Positions 1 through 11,600 of a DNA stretch of 27,441 nt are shown piece after piece (positions within the stretch are counted from its first letter, which is position 1; each line of letters begins with the position of its first letter). The translations under genes were made by a program, and so were the position numbers. The notes under the pieces are model-generated. The model searched no databases, was not told where the DNA came from, and worked only from the letters and a program-made list of their open reading frames with translations. Location: positions 1 through 27,441 of the forward strand of contig MSJH02000442.1 of assembly GCA_001931875.2 (NCBI GenBank). Direction: 5' to 3'. This stretch comes from Byssochlamys sp. IMV 00236. Taxonomy: Eukaryota > Ascomycota > Eurotiomycetes > Eurotiales > Thermoascaceae.

Positions 1-42
1 TTTTTTTTTTTTTTTTTTTTCTTTTTTATACTAAAATCAGAC

Positions 43-3000
43 ATGTCAGTCCAATTAGACTACAAACGATTTCATCGAAGATTAAGATATTTAGCTTCCA
101 AGTGGAAGGTAAACCATACAAAAAAAACAAGCACATGAATCAATCCTAAAATATATACATAGACGGATACTGAATCATTTCAAAATGTTGACGCTATTGC
201 ACTCGTTATTGGAGACGATGATTTTGAAAATCCATATAGAAAATCTATTGCGCTTCAAGTAAATTATAAAGTTTTTTACATTTCACATCTAATTCCTCTG
301 TTAGACTTGGTTGCTAGGTCATCCTTTCTTCCAAACACTTTGGATCATCAAACCAAACCAAGTGACAGTCGTCTGTAGTCATAAAAAGGCAGATGCTATT
401 GAAACTGTTAAACAAGGCGATAAGCAAATACCTGTCAATGTGATTCGTCGTGGAAAGAACTTGGAAGAAAATATTGAATTGTATAAATCAGTCATTGAAG
501 ACTTGAACAATGTAAGTTTTTAGAAACGCTATTTTTTGAAATGATTGTCTTATATTGTAAAGAAACGAGTTGGCGTAGTCGTCAAAGATAAATTCAGCGG
601 CAAGAATATTGAAGAGTGGAAGAAAGCATGTGAGACGTTCAAGAAAAACTATGAAGAAATTGATATATCAGCTGCGATTGGTGTTTGTTTGGCTGAAAAG
701 GATGAAGAGGAAGTGGTACGTGCATTTGGTTTAATTTTTTTTGTCATCTAAATGTAGTATAGAGAAACGTCAGAACAGCAGCCAAGGTCAGCTCGAATGT
801 GATGCAGTATTATTTTGTTCCTGAAATGTCTACTCTGATTGATGAGGAAAAGCCAATTACTCATGAAAAGTTAAGCAGTAATACGGAGGAAGTGTTGGAA
901 GATCCAAATATGCTGTCTCGTATTAAACTTCCACCAGAAGTAAGAGATAGAGAGAGAGAGTAAAAATCAGGATAAAGACTTATGGTTTGAAATAGGTTGA
1001 TAACGATAAGGATTTGGATTGGTGCTATACACCCATTATTCAGAGCGGTGGAAAATTCGACTTGAGATCATCCGCAGCATCGAATAACGAAAAGCTTTAT
1101 CCCGGTGTTATCATCTGCAGTCTCGGTCTGCGATACAAATTTTATTGTTCCAACATTGGTCGTACGTTCCTTATTGATCCTACCAAAGTACAAGAAAAGA
1201 ATTATGAATTTTTACTTGAAGTTCAAAACAAAGTCTTGGATTCTATCCGTGATGGTGTCAAGATCAAGGATATCTATCAACGCGCTATCTCTCTCGTTCG
1301 AGCCAAGCGCCCCGATCTTGAAAAGAACTTTACCAAAAACGTTGGATTTGGCATGGGCATTGAATTCCGTGAAGCAAATTATGTACTGAACGCTAAAAAC
1401 AACCGAGAACTGAAGAACGGAATGATCATTAATGTTCAAGTCGGATTCTCTGATCTTGTTAATCCTAAGGCAAAGGATGACCGTGGCAAGACCTACGCTC
1501 TCATGTTGGTCGATACCGTTCGTGTGACAAATGAAGCGCCCGTGGTACTGACAGCTGACTGCAGTAAAAAACTCAACAAGATTTCCTACTTCTTTGATGA
1601 AAGCGAAGATAAGGAGAAAGAAAGCGAAAAGGTAGAAAAGGCTGCATCTACCTCAGCTCCTTCCAAACGTGAATCATCCATCGCCAAATCCGCCATTCTT
1701 CGTAGCAAGTTCCGAAGCGAAGATCAGGAAGACGAATCCAAGGAGCAAAAGAGAAAAGAGCACCAAAAGCAACTGTTTGCTCAAAAGCTAGCAGAAGGTC
1801 TAGCCAAATATTCCGAATCCTCTGGAGGCGGTAATGGTGAAGAAAAGCCCTTGTTTCGTCGATTTGAAAGTTATCGATCCGACGCCAAACTGCCAAGAGA
1901 CGCAAAGGGCCTCAAAATTTCTGTGGACCGAAAGCACGACTCGATCATTTTGCCCATCTATGGTATGGCAGTTCCCTTCCATATTTCTACATTAAAGAAT
2001 GCAAGCAAGAGTGATGAAGGAGATTTTGTGATGCTGCGTCTCAATTTCTTGACTCCTGGCCAAGCAGGAAGTAAGAAGGAAGATTTTTCATTTGATGATA
2101 TCAATGCTACATTCGTACGTGCCTTGACGTTTAGAAGCGCAGATACATACCGTATGGGTGAGATCTATAAGGCTATTATGGATATGAAGAAAGAAGCTAC
2201 TAAAAAGGAAGTCGAACGCCGTGAGATGGCTGATGTTGTCGAACAAGGCACATTGAATCTGGTCAAAGGTCGTAAGCCTCTCCGTTTGTCTGATGTCTAC
2301 GTTCGTCCTTTGACAGAATCCAAGCGATTACCTGGTGAGCTTGAAATTCATCAGAACGGTCTAAAGTACCAGTCGATTCGATCAGACTCTTCGTTCAATG
2401 TACTCTTTAGCAACATCAAGCATTTATTTTTTCAACCATGTGACAATGAATTACTTGTCTTGATCCATATCCACTTCAAGAATCCTATTTTGATTGGTAA
2501 AAAGAAGACAAAGGATATACAGTTCTACCGCGAAGCTTCGGATATCCAATATGACGAAACTGGAAACAAGCGACGTCGTCACATGTATGGCGATGAAGAC
2601 GAAATTGAATCTGAACAAGAGGAACGTCGCCGCAGAGCACAACTGAACAGAGAATTTAAGCAATTTGCAGAAAAGATTGCCGAAGCGAGCGATGGAGCGA
2701 TTGAACTCGATGTTCCATTCAGAGAACTTGGATTCCAAGGTGTGCCGTTCAGATCTAATGTGCTGCTACAACCTACGACTGACTGTCTTGTCCATTTGTC
2801 CGACCCACCTTTCCTTTGCATTACCCTAAGTGAAGTTGAACTTGTCCATCTTGAACGTGTCCAGTTTGGACTAAAGAATTTTGATATGGTCTTTATCTTT
2901 AAGGACTTTAACAGAGCACCTGTACATATTAACACTATTCCCATGTCACAATTGGATAATGTGAAAGACTGGCTGGACTCTGTCGAGGTGGCATTTACCG

Positions 3001-3426
3001 AAGGCTCGGTCAATTTGAACTGGAGCATGATCATGAAGACCATCAATGACGATCCCGCCGAGTTCTTCAGAAACGGCGGTTGGTCTTCGTTCCTGGGTAG
3101 CGGTAGTGATGATGAAGGTTCAGGACAAGAGTCAGAAAGCGGCAGTGAATTTGAATTGGAAGAAGATGAATTTGAAGAAAGTTCTAGTGATGAAGAAAGT
3201 GAAGTAGATTCTTATGCCTCTGAAGAATCAGAAGAAGAGGAAGAATTGACAGACTCGGGTGAAGATTGGGACGAATTAGAAGAAAATGCTCGAAGAGGTA
3301 AAAAAATAAAAATAAAAATAAACATTGGACATACATGACTCATTGTCTTTTATAGCTGATGAACGAAGAGCGAAAAGAAAAGGTGAATTTGCCGAAGCAC
3401 CTGTTAAAAAGAAGAATAGACGCTAA
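43..3426 (+). CDS. SPT16: FACT complex subunit SPT16 (7 exons, complete)
   Basis: Large subunit of FACT, the nuclear histone chaperone that, with Pob3/SSRP1, loosens and rebuilds nucleosomes during transcription and replication. Exons by eye: 43-108, 163-258, 305-511, 563-715, 763-939, 996-3297, 3356-3426, all GT..AG, giving about 1023 aa (yeast and human proteins are of similar length). The start is the first ATG and gives a family-like N-terminus (MSVQLDYKRFHRRLRYL). An aminopeptidase-like M24 fold spans about residues 170-430, including CYTPIIQSGG near 242 and GFGMGIEFRE; in this family it binds histones and is not a peptidase. A charged linker and the SPT16 middle and Rtt106-like PH domains (about 805-925) follow. 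A strongly acidic Ser/Asp/Glu tail (about 935-1000) ends in a basic Lys/Arg patch encoded by the last small exon. Identity is very secure; small 5' exon edges are slightly less so. Confidence 0.96.
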
Positions 3427-3495
3427 GAAGATTCTTTTTTTTTTAAAAAAAAAAAAAAATGTATTGCAAATATTACGTGTTACATAGTTTATTTA

Positions 3496-3501
3496 AATAA
3501 A
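3496..3501 (+). terminator. SPT16 polyadenylation signal (AATAAA)
   Basis: An AATAAA hexamer lies 70 nt after the SPT16 stop codon, downstream of a T-run/A-run pair. It is the first good plus-strand signal after the gene. Assignment is by position only. Confidence 0.55.
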
Positions 3502-4753
3502 ATGCATTAAAGATCAAATGTGAATTGAATTTTAGTGAAACTTGTCCCTCACTGCATTGGTTAATCAAAGTACAGTAAATAAAGGTTTTTATTTGACAAA
3601 TCTTTACAGTAAGGAAACGAGAGTCCCAAGGGCTTAACCATCTCTGAGCATAAAGCAAAGTGAAAAGCGTGCATTTGTGTATATATCATCATGTTGCCAT
3701 TTCGAGCCTTGATTGTAGCAAGCTAATGACAGGATATACTTTTTATTCTCGTTATTAAACACTTGTTCATGCAACACTAAATGATATTATGTCTTTTAAT
3801 AAATAACAAACTTAAACAGACAGGGTTTACTTAATCATGTCATTTCTATCTTGCAACGTAGTGTCGACTGATAGCCTTGTTTGACTCTCGTCTTTGTGTT
3901 TACGACCCATTGAGCCGGCCAGCCCCCAGAAAGAGGGTTGACGAGTAAAATAAAAGAGGTGCTTTTATTAAAAAAAGAAAAAATCTACAGGATTGTAATC
4001 GATAAGATAAACCATTGTGTTTATGGTTTTCGATGAATTCATGCTTTGCATAAATGATAATTATTATTACAAGCAAATCTTAATAAAGACGCTTTAAACG
4101 TTATCATCCACTTTAGCATAAACTTTACATCATTGTTTTCCTTATTTTGAAACTCACACAATGCTAGATTATTTGACACAATAAATGCATAGATATACTT
4201 TTAGTTTTATCTCGGTCTAATGTAACAATTTTTACTCGTATTTGTTAAATAAAGCGTAAATATTACTATTTTAGGCCGACGTATTGCTTTTTAGCCCCTT
4301 TGCAACATTTGCTTGCCTTACTCAAATGTTTCAATTGTGTGTTTTAGATTGTTACTGAATTTACAAGAGAAAATCTTTAGGGCTTTCCATAAGGTACGCT
4401 TTCTGTTTTCTAAAGATTTCAATGCTTCCGTCATCCAATATTGTGGGGAGAACCATGGAAATGATGGCTAAACTTGTATCTTGTCACTTTTTAAAGAGTG
4501 ATAAGTGATCCCAACATGCTTTACCTTGTACGATAAGTTCTAAATCAATTTACCCTTCAGTTTTTACAGTCATAAGCATTCCCTGAGAGCGTGCCAGAGT
4601 TGCTTTTCTAATCTCACCTTATCATTCCTTTTTTTTTTTCTTTTGCCATCATTTAGCTTCACTAAAAACAAGTAAGCATTATAGCTCTGCTCTTTTTTTT
4701 TTAAAAAAAAAATGGTATTGGTCAACCTAACAAAGCCATGAACCATGAACTGA

Positions 4754-4779
4754 TTTTTTTTTTTTTTTTTTTTTTTTTT
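4754..4779. repeat. Homopolymer T tract (26 nt)
   Basis: An uninterrupted run of T at 4754-4779. It belongs to a set of poly-T/poly-A runs of 8-20 nt dotted through the spacers (for example 5044, 5164, 15968, 20521, 25803). Such runs commonly exclude nucleosomes in fungal promoters; here there is no nearby gene start to tie it to. Confidence 0.8.
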
Positions 4780-5756
4780 CCTCATTCTTTTGACAATGGG
4801 ATAAAATGATAATTAAGTCTGAAAAAAAAGGGGGATTATTAGAAATATACTTTAAGCTTATCAGACACTCATTATGATTGTATATCAGATACATTAATAA
4901 TTGAAAAGAAGTTTCAGGATGTTGATCAATATCAATTGAACATGACACAAATAAGCACGGGTGGTAGTACAGAATCATGAGCTACCTACGGGTCGGACCT
5001 ATTGAAACACGCTAATGGTGGCGCAACCAAGTACTAAGAAATGTTTTTTTTTTTTTTAATACTATCTTGTTCATAGTAACAAGACGTCCCCCCCCCTTCG
5101 TCAAAAAATTATACTACAACAATGAAAATATCAAGAATCTCCCTCCTTTCTGATACATGTCCTTTTTTTTTTTATGAAAAAGCGACCTCTATTTTACCAA
5201 ACAAAGAAACCGCATAAAATTTCCCATAGTCCTCTCTCCCCCTTTCTTTATTTATTGTCACTGGCAGCACGTTTCTCTCTTTAAATAATTGACAACAAAG
5301 TGATTAGGGTCAGCAATGAAATTCATTAAGCCTTGCACGTGACAATGACCAAACTACACACATCAACAAACGACATGGGAAAGACACGCGTGACAAAAGA
5401 GACAAGATGTGAAGAAGAATGTCAAACAAATGACGAGGTTATATAAAATTAAAAGTATATTATTTATCTAGAGCACAGCGCGGTTATAGACCAGTTCGTG
5501 TCTGTTTGATAATCGTCGGCGCAGTAAGCTATAGCCATTAGGGGGGGAAGAGGCTCAGGCCAAAGTAGCAAAATGTAACACAGTGTTTGAACAAAGACGA
5601 GGAAATAAAGGCACTCAAGGCGATTCAATAAGAGGATTAGAAGCGCGATATTTCAATGGTGATTGACAAAAGGATATATTTAAGATAGAAACATATGGAT
5701 TATATGTGAAAAAGATCAAGATCTGAAGAAAAAAGGGGAGGAGATAAATTGTATTA

Positions 5757-5780
5757 AGAGAGAGAGAGAGAGAGAGAGAG
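5757..5780. repeat. GA dinucleotide microsatellite
   Basis: Twelve perfect AG units inside the intergenic spacer. Shorter GA runs recur in SPT16 intron 5 (about 947-960), upstream of dynein (about 17779-17791) and near 26838 and 27098, so it is a common simple repeat of this genome and not a unique element. Confidence 0.85.
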
Positions 5781-6081
5781 GAGTTGATTATGAAAAAAAG
5801 ATAGAAATGAAAAAATAGGTTCAAATCAGACTATAACAAAATAATCAAGAAAATAGTATAAAGAATAGTTTAAAAGCACATCAATTGAAATAAATAAAGA
5901 AGAATGAATTTATTGTTCTCATAAAGAAAGAAAAGGGAGCCCCTAAAAAAAATAAAACTGGCATAGCAAATAACTCTTTCCGTAAAAGGTTCTTTTTTCA
6001 TTTTAAAAAAAAATATAAAAAGAACGCATAAATTTAAACTTTTTATTCTCTCTTTTTCTCTTTTTTTTTTTCCCCTTTTTT

Positions 6082-6105
6082 TTGTTGTTGTTGTTGTTGT
6101 TGTTG
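6082..6105. repeat. TTG trinucleotide microsatellite in the PHD gene 5' leader
   Basis: Eight TTG units directly after a long pyrimidine (T/C) stretch and 40 nt before the ATG of the PHD-finger gene. The pyrimidine tract plus repeat is probably part of the core promoter or 5' untranslated leader. Its length is likely to vary between strains. Confidence 0.75.
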
Positions 6106-6144
6106 CTGTGAATCACTTTAGAACTCCTTTTATTCTGACGTATC

Positions 6145-7892
6145 ATGAAACGACATGAATCATCCAGTTCTTCTCTTGATGATATACGACCTTTAAAAAG
6201 GAAATTAGATTATTCTCCAGAAGCCATTCAGACAGATAAGAATACAAAGTAAGCAAAATAATAAAATATAAAAAAAAAAAAATTAACACAGAAATAAGCT
6301 TGGAAAGACAAAAAATGCAGCAGTTGGAAAATATGGGTGTAAATATATTATAAAATATTTTTTATATATTTCTATTCACTTTATTATAGAATCACGATCT
6401 ATGCGATGCATGTGGTGGTGTAGGTCAATTCCTTTGTTGTGATGCATGTCCAAATGCATTTCACTTTTCATGTGTTGAGCCACCCATGGATTCAACTGAT
6501 GTTGAACAATTGACTGGTAAATGGTTTTGTAATGAGTGTGAATATAAACAAGTAAAAAAAAAAAAAAGTTATGAGGTCATGATAAAGTCACTTATCGTTA
6601 TTAGGGAAAACCTATTCCAAAAGGACCAAAAGGGTTATTTAAGCAATTGGTGGAAAATATTAGTATACAGAATCCAAAATCATATAAACTACCTGATGAA
6701 ATCATTGATTTTTTTCAAGGAGGTACGTATATATCTGATAATTTATAGTGTATTTACACAATGACCATAGTCACCTTGGATGACTCTGGTAATTACATAG
6801 ATACAACACAAATTAAACCTAGTCGATACAAGTAAAGAGATTTTTTTTTAAAAAAAAAGCTTTACACCAAAAATGACTAACTCAATCATAGAAATGGAAA
6901 TAACATCAACCCAGACATACTTGACTATAGCACAATGAAGGATAAAAATGGAAGATTTATAAGGTGTTATCATTGTAGAAAGATAGCACTCAAAAAATTA
7001 ATGATTGCCTGTGATTATTGTTCTTTATACTGGCATCTTGACTGTCTAACTCCTCCTATGGCTGGTCCTCCCAACTCTTCTAGGAGATGGAGGTGTCCGA
7101 ACCATATTGAAAATGTCATTGTAAGAATTATTCATGTATATTTATATATCTATATTTTAACATGCATATTAGAAACCTACAAGACAGCAAAAACATCCTG
7201 AAATCATTCATGTTGATCATTCCCCTTGTGTATATAAAAATTTTTTCAACATTATTATTAAAGAAGAACAAGAACAAGAAGAAAAAGAACCAGAACCAGA
7301 ACCATTTGTATATTTGGATGACTATCATCGTTCAAATGTAGATATACTGGTCAATAAAGATGGTACAGTCTATATGTTACCTGAAGAACCAATACAGTTT
7401 GATACCTCAAAAAGGTATATATAAAAAAAAAAAAAGAAATATCACAAACAGCTATTAAATATGTTTATAGCCAAGATGAATCAGCCACTACAAGTGAAGT
7501 GAGTACACCAATCACATTTTTCAGCACACCAGAACATAATAAAGACGAAATTGATACCGTAAATATTTTAAATACAAACTTAACCTGGTCTCATTCTCTT
7601 TTTTTTTTTTTTTAGTGGCTGAATAACATGGCTCATTTTCACTCTGGTAAACGAGATCCACATCTCATTTTGTCACTTATAAAAGATATTACATCTACTA
7701 AGGTAATTAGACCATTTTAAACATTTATTATAGATTTAATCTTCTTTTTTATAGTCAAATATATCACCTAGTTCATCTCCTATCCCATCTTATATATCAG
7801 AAAAATACCAAAAATATCAAAAAATTGAGCATTTACTAAAGCAAAAGGATGAACAGGAGCTACTTTCATTAATTTGTAAAAATATTAAATAA
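6145..7892 (+). CDS. Double PHD-finger protein, Rco1/Cph1-like histone deacetylase complex subunit (10 exons)
   Basis: Likely nuclear chromatin reader resembling yeast Rco1 and fission yeast Cph1, subunits of the Rpd3S/Clr6-II deacetylase complex that suppresses cryptic transcription inside genes. Exons by eye: 6145-6248, 6299-6338, 6390-6551, 6605-6722, 6771-6831, 6892-7120, 7173-7414, 7471-7558, 7616-7702, 7755-7892, about 422 aa. PHD1 has C53, C56, C65, C68, H73, C76, C95, C98 (C4HC3). PHD2 has C187, C190, C202, C205, H210, C213, C230, H233 (last ligand His). The stretch between them (GPKGLFKQL and KLPDEIIDFF) matches the spacing typical of Rco1. The second exon uses an AAG acceptor at 6298; the earlier CAG at 6291 would break the frame. 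The C-terminal third is Ser/Thr/Glu-rich and low in recognisable domains. Family is fairly sure; complex membership is inferred. Confidence 0.88.
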
Positions 7893-7893
7893 A
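7888..7893 (+). terminator. Polyadenylation signal overlapping the PHD gene stop codon
   Basis: The TAA stop (7890-7892) lies inside an AATAAA hexamer at 7888-7893. No equally good hexamer follows closely, so the 3' untranslated region may be only a few tens of bases. Position-based inference. Confidence 0.45.
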
Positions 7894-10339
7894 ATGTATA
7901 TTTCATAAAAAATATATATAGTCTTGTTTTTTCTGATTTTATATATATTTGAAAGAATATTTATTTGTCTTTGTACTCGCTTTGTCTGAGAGAGGTTTCT
8001 CAATATAAAATAGTCTGGAGCAAAATGGGCTAAGCTGACTTTGTGACATTGCAAAAGAGCTAGCCTTGTCTTCCTGCTATAATAAACAAGATCAAAGTAT
8101 ATATCTTATGTACATTGAGTTTCTATGCTCTATTCTCTTATTCACATCTTATAAATGCTTAGTGGCCCTTTATTGACAGTCTATAGCATTGTTTATATAT
8201 CCGAAAAATGATGACTTTATTCACATAAAAGCTATTTACAGTAGAATTCATAAAAACAAGACAATTTTACATGCTTGCTCCTATACAAATTAAAAATACG
8301 GCCCCCCTTTTTTTGTATCAAAACGGAATGAATTTTGCTATTAACGTGTCATAAATCAGGGACTCATATCAATTTCCACTATGCAAAAAGAAACCTTTTT
8401 CTCCTGTTGTTTATATCAGATCTGAGATTTTAACCTCCTTTTAAAATATTTTATAGTCTTTCATCTCGATAAAAAAGTAGTAGTATTTTATTCTAATTAA
8501 GAGCAAACATTTGTATGTAAACATCTTTTTCAAATATAGCATATTGCTAATTGATACCCCCCTAGTAAGTCTTGAGTCCAATTCATTATGTGCCACAAAA
8601 TAAATTTCTGACAGGCAGGTTTAGCATTGGGCATAATCGTGTATATTTTCATCATTTACTAGGATTATAAAGAAAAAAGTTGTAGTTATGACTAAGTTAA
8701 TGCAATATCACAGGGCAAGGCAAGTAAAATGGCGCTTTAGCTGCAACAAAACTGATAAAAAGACAACGTCATTCCACCACTGTTCATATTAACAAACAAA
8801 ATACGGACAATATGATATCTAATATTTTATCATGAGATTAATCCCACAACTTGACATCAAATTACATTATGGTGCTTCTTGGTGTATGACTTCATTAGGA
8901 ATACAGATATAAAAGCATTTAAACTCCGAAATAATGCGTCTGTCCCTGTCTTCAAAAATAAGCACGATTGAGTGTGTCTTCGTGACTCATCAAGACTAAA
9001 TAGATCATATAAAATTCTTCATTTTGTAAAGTGATTGCTATAGGAACATTGAATATCAGGAGATGCATGTGATCATATGGCTACTTAAAATCAGCCAATG
9101 ATAAAAGATAATTTAAACTATGAATAATAATTACACATCCTATTTATCGACAATATTCTTTGGCAATAAAGAAACGTGAAATCAACCAAAGAAATAAAGC
9201 AATGTTGTTCACAGGATGACAGACTGATGCATAATAATTTTTCCCTCCTTTTTTTATTTATTAAATAAATTTAATAGACTATTCACATGAGATGGCTTTG
9301 GGGCAATAACTGCATCAAACTATGTTTATTTTGGGGGGGACCATATGAGCGTCTAACATATCCTCCTTTTTTTGTTTGTCGTGCTCATTCAATCGGAGAT
9401 ATAAGCAAACTTTCGTCATCTATACAGTTCTCAAACGATATTTGATTGTTATGCAAGCTGTAGATTGTCTATAGAACAATTTGCAATGTATAAGAATTAT
9501 GTAAACACTAATATACGTTTATTCTTGTTTCATAAAAAAGGAAGACACTCACTATTGTTATTGTTGTGAACTTGTGGGTAGATCCATGTCTGCCTTCATA
9601 TTACATGCAAAGTGTCACGAAAGAAGCCTGTGTAACTAAAACAAACTATACTATTTAGTATTTCCTCCGTTACTCTTCTATATGACAAGTAGTTTCTATA
9701 AGCTAATTTATAAACTTGTGATAATACAAAAAGGTCTTTTTATTTTGTATTTAGTTCTAGATTAATCTACAACTATCATCTGTATATAAAGCAGACAGTA
9801 GTAGATATGTCATGAATGCTGGCTGCTTTTAATCATATACTATTTGAATCAACAGTTTCTTAAAGTGCTTTAAAAAGCCAAGCTCATCTTTTAAATAGTA
9901 ATACCTTTTTACTAAAGAGAAAGAGCATAAAAAACATAGCAATCTGCTTATTGGATCGAATTTTAAATTCAGGAACACATTCCACAGCTTTGAATTTTCA
10001 AAAGAACATGTATGCAAACTGTTTGCTATGGCTGCAATAATTGCTTGTAATCAATATCAATTAAAAAAAGTGTGCAATCAAACGTTCGTATTGTTATCAA
10101 GAGCACGATCAATATTTTAAAAATTACATTTGAATTATTTTATAGTGATTTGATATAGTAACCACCTGCTTAGAAAAAGGGGGATCATTGCTCTTTCTGT
10201 TATGGAATGTAGTGTTTTGCGTTTAAAAATATATTTTTTGAGGAAGGGGAAGCGATGCTAGCCCTGGCTAATAAAGATCTGTGTAACCAAATACATTTGT
10301 CGTTCTTTTGATACACGCGAGTGAAATTATTCTTACATT
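7893..10339. other. Gene-free AT-rich spacer
   Basis: About 2.4 kb with no supportable gene. Open frames are short and carry no domain or transposase motif on either strand. No tandem array, tRNA-like fold or long inverted repeat was visible by eye. It may contain older, unrecognisable transposon debris, since a DIRS relic follows directly. Confidence 0.55.
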
Positions 10340-11600
10340 TATTTTTCGCTCTTGCAATGCACATTTCCACACTGGGCGACACAAAAAGCCTGCTTCTTGT
10401 ATGTGTTGGCCAAATTGTCATTCTTTGTCAATAGAGTCTTGCGTACATGGAGTTGATTTTGGACTAGGCTTCCTAATCCGGAAAACATACTGGCAAAGAA
10501 AAAAAAAAAGAGAAACATGGCTGTGCATTTCAATTGTTTGAAAAACTGACTGCCTTGGTTTTATGAATACCTGCAATCAGAGGCGAGGATTTCATTCCAA
10601 TGTGGTGGGATTTGTGCACCATGACTCTCCTAACTGATTCCAGTTGTCGCATTCGCCTTGTTCTATTGTGCCATCGTCACAGTATCTAGTTGCTATCAGC
10701 CGAAAATCAAAGCAGAGTACAATGCCAGAAATGAGATCTTGCACAACAAAATGAGTTTAACAAACTTGAACAATCACTGATGTCAAAAGCCATATAAATA
10801 AAGCTCCCTTCTTTTTGGCCGCTTTTGATGAAATGCGCCGATTGCTTGTGCATTATGCATCCAGGTATTGACTCTAGTAAACAGATAATTTCTAGTTCTG
10901 CCTCACTGTAAACACAGTTATCTTGGACTTGCTGTAGACCTCATTGCTTCCTTAGATGGGTTGAACCATTTCAATGGCAACGCTCAATTTGTACAGAGGT
11001 ATCTTCTTTCGGCTGAGACGATTTACCATTGTATTCTGAATCTCTAGAATGTGATGACAGATGAATCTTACATTGTGTTTTTGTTGCATACTATTTGAAT
11101 TTGTATCGCCAGCTCTTGAAGGATATCTGTTGATATTCCTCCTGCCTTATTTACATATTTCAATGCTGTTGTATTGTCCGAGTATATCTGTAAGACCGAG
11201 TTCTTGTATTGTAGTAAATAAACTTGCAATGCAAACAGGATGGGTTTTAACTCGCAAACAGCTATGCTGTCTTTTTTTCTTCTTCTGAGGATCAAAACCC
11301 TGCTGTTTGGACTGATGCTGAGGTTACTCCCCAACCAGAAATCGGAAGCATCCACGTATATGGTTAGATCCGATAGTCTTTTTAGGCTGACCGGGATATG
11401 GTGCACCCTAATTGTTGTTACGTATCCTGAGGACTCTTGGTAAGCTCTATTTCTGTAGAAATCTTACAAAGAGGGAGTACAATCGCCGGTAGCATGGCAG
11501 CTACCTTTCCCAATAAGGCTCACTACCTATCGACATGACTTCTGTTCCTTGTTGTTCAACAGTTGTCGAATTCTGATGTTTAATTTCTGAATTTTTACCT
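10340..11600 (-). mobile_element. Decayed DIRS-like retrotransposon fragment (RT C-terminus/RNase H region)
   Basis: On the minus strand, pieces in shifting frames line up in the order expected of the C-terminal half of a DIRS reverse transcriptase/RNase H protein. First, a segment at about 11600-11460 reads like the link after the reverse transcriptase (SLIGKVAAMLPAIVLPL). The RNase H core lies at 11406-11068. Then, in another frame, comes a piece ending NTMVNRLSRKK at about 11045-11000, which resembles the family's N..AD.LSR motif. A weak WPT-type piece lies near 10410. Stops and frameshifts separate the pieces, so it is dead. No reverse transcriptase active site, tyrosine recombinase or terminal repeats were recognised, so true ends are unknown. 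DIRS elements are known to be common in Mucoromycota. Confidence 0.7.
11068..11406 (-). pseudogene. RNase H domain remnant of the DIRS-like element
   Basis: Longest surviving open stretch of the relic, 112 codons. It carries the acidic residues expected of RNase H: D19 in TIYVDASDFW, E52 in VCELKPILFAL, and D77 in IYSDNTTALKYVNKAGG. The last motif (DNTTA..Y.NK.GG) is characteristic of DIRS-group RNase H. The fourth catalytic Asp, expected in the AD.LSR motif, lies beyond the stop in another frame and reads VN there. A purine-rich stretch around residues 41-46 looks like a frameshift scar. It is a fragment with no start of its own, so I do not regard it as an expressed gene. Confidence 0.75.

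Larger units (their letters stand above)
3427..6144. other. AT-rich intergenic spacer without recognisable genes
   Basis: About 2.7 kb between SPT16 and the PHD gene. All open frames here are short, low-complexity or run through poly-T/poly-A tracts, and none resembles a protein family. I saw no tRNA-like cloverleaf, CRISPR-like spacing or transposase motif. It contains a T26 run (4754-4779), a GA microsatellite and a TTG microsatellite, described separately. The last few hundred bases presumably hold the promoter and 5' leader of the PHD gene. Confidence 0.6.

Noticed and set aside
2579..3046. Serine-rich 155-codon open frame on the minus strand
   Set aside because: Lies wholly inside the SPT16 coding exon in antisense; composition follows from the sense codons.
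4980..5040. Short GC-richer stretch that might be a tRNA
   Set aside because: No T-loop GTTCRANNC box, no plausible anticodon arm or acceptor pairing by eye.
6292..6298. CAG acceptor at 6291 for PHD-gene exon 2
   Set aside because: It makes a frame that cannot join PHD1 without a stop; the AAG acceptor at 6298 gives a helical linker straight into PHD1.
10308..10541. Cysteine/histidine-containing 77-codon plus-strand frame resembling a small peptide
   Set aside because: Overlaps the DIRS-like relic in antisense; no supporting start, introns or polyadenylation signal.
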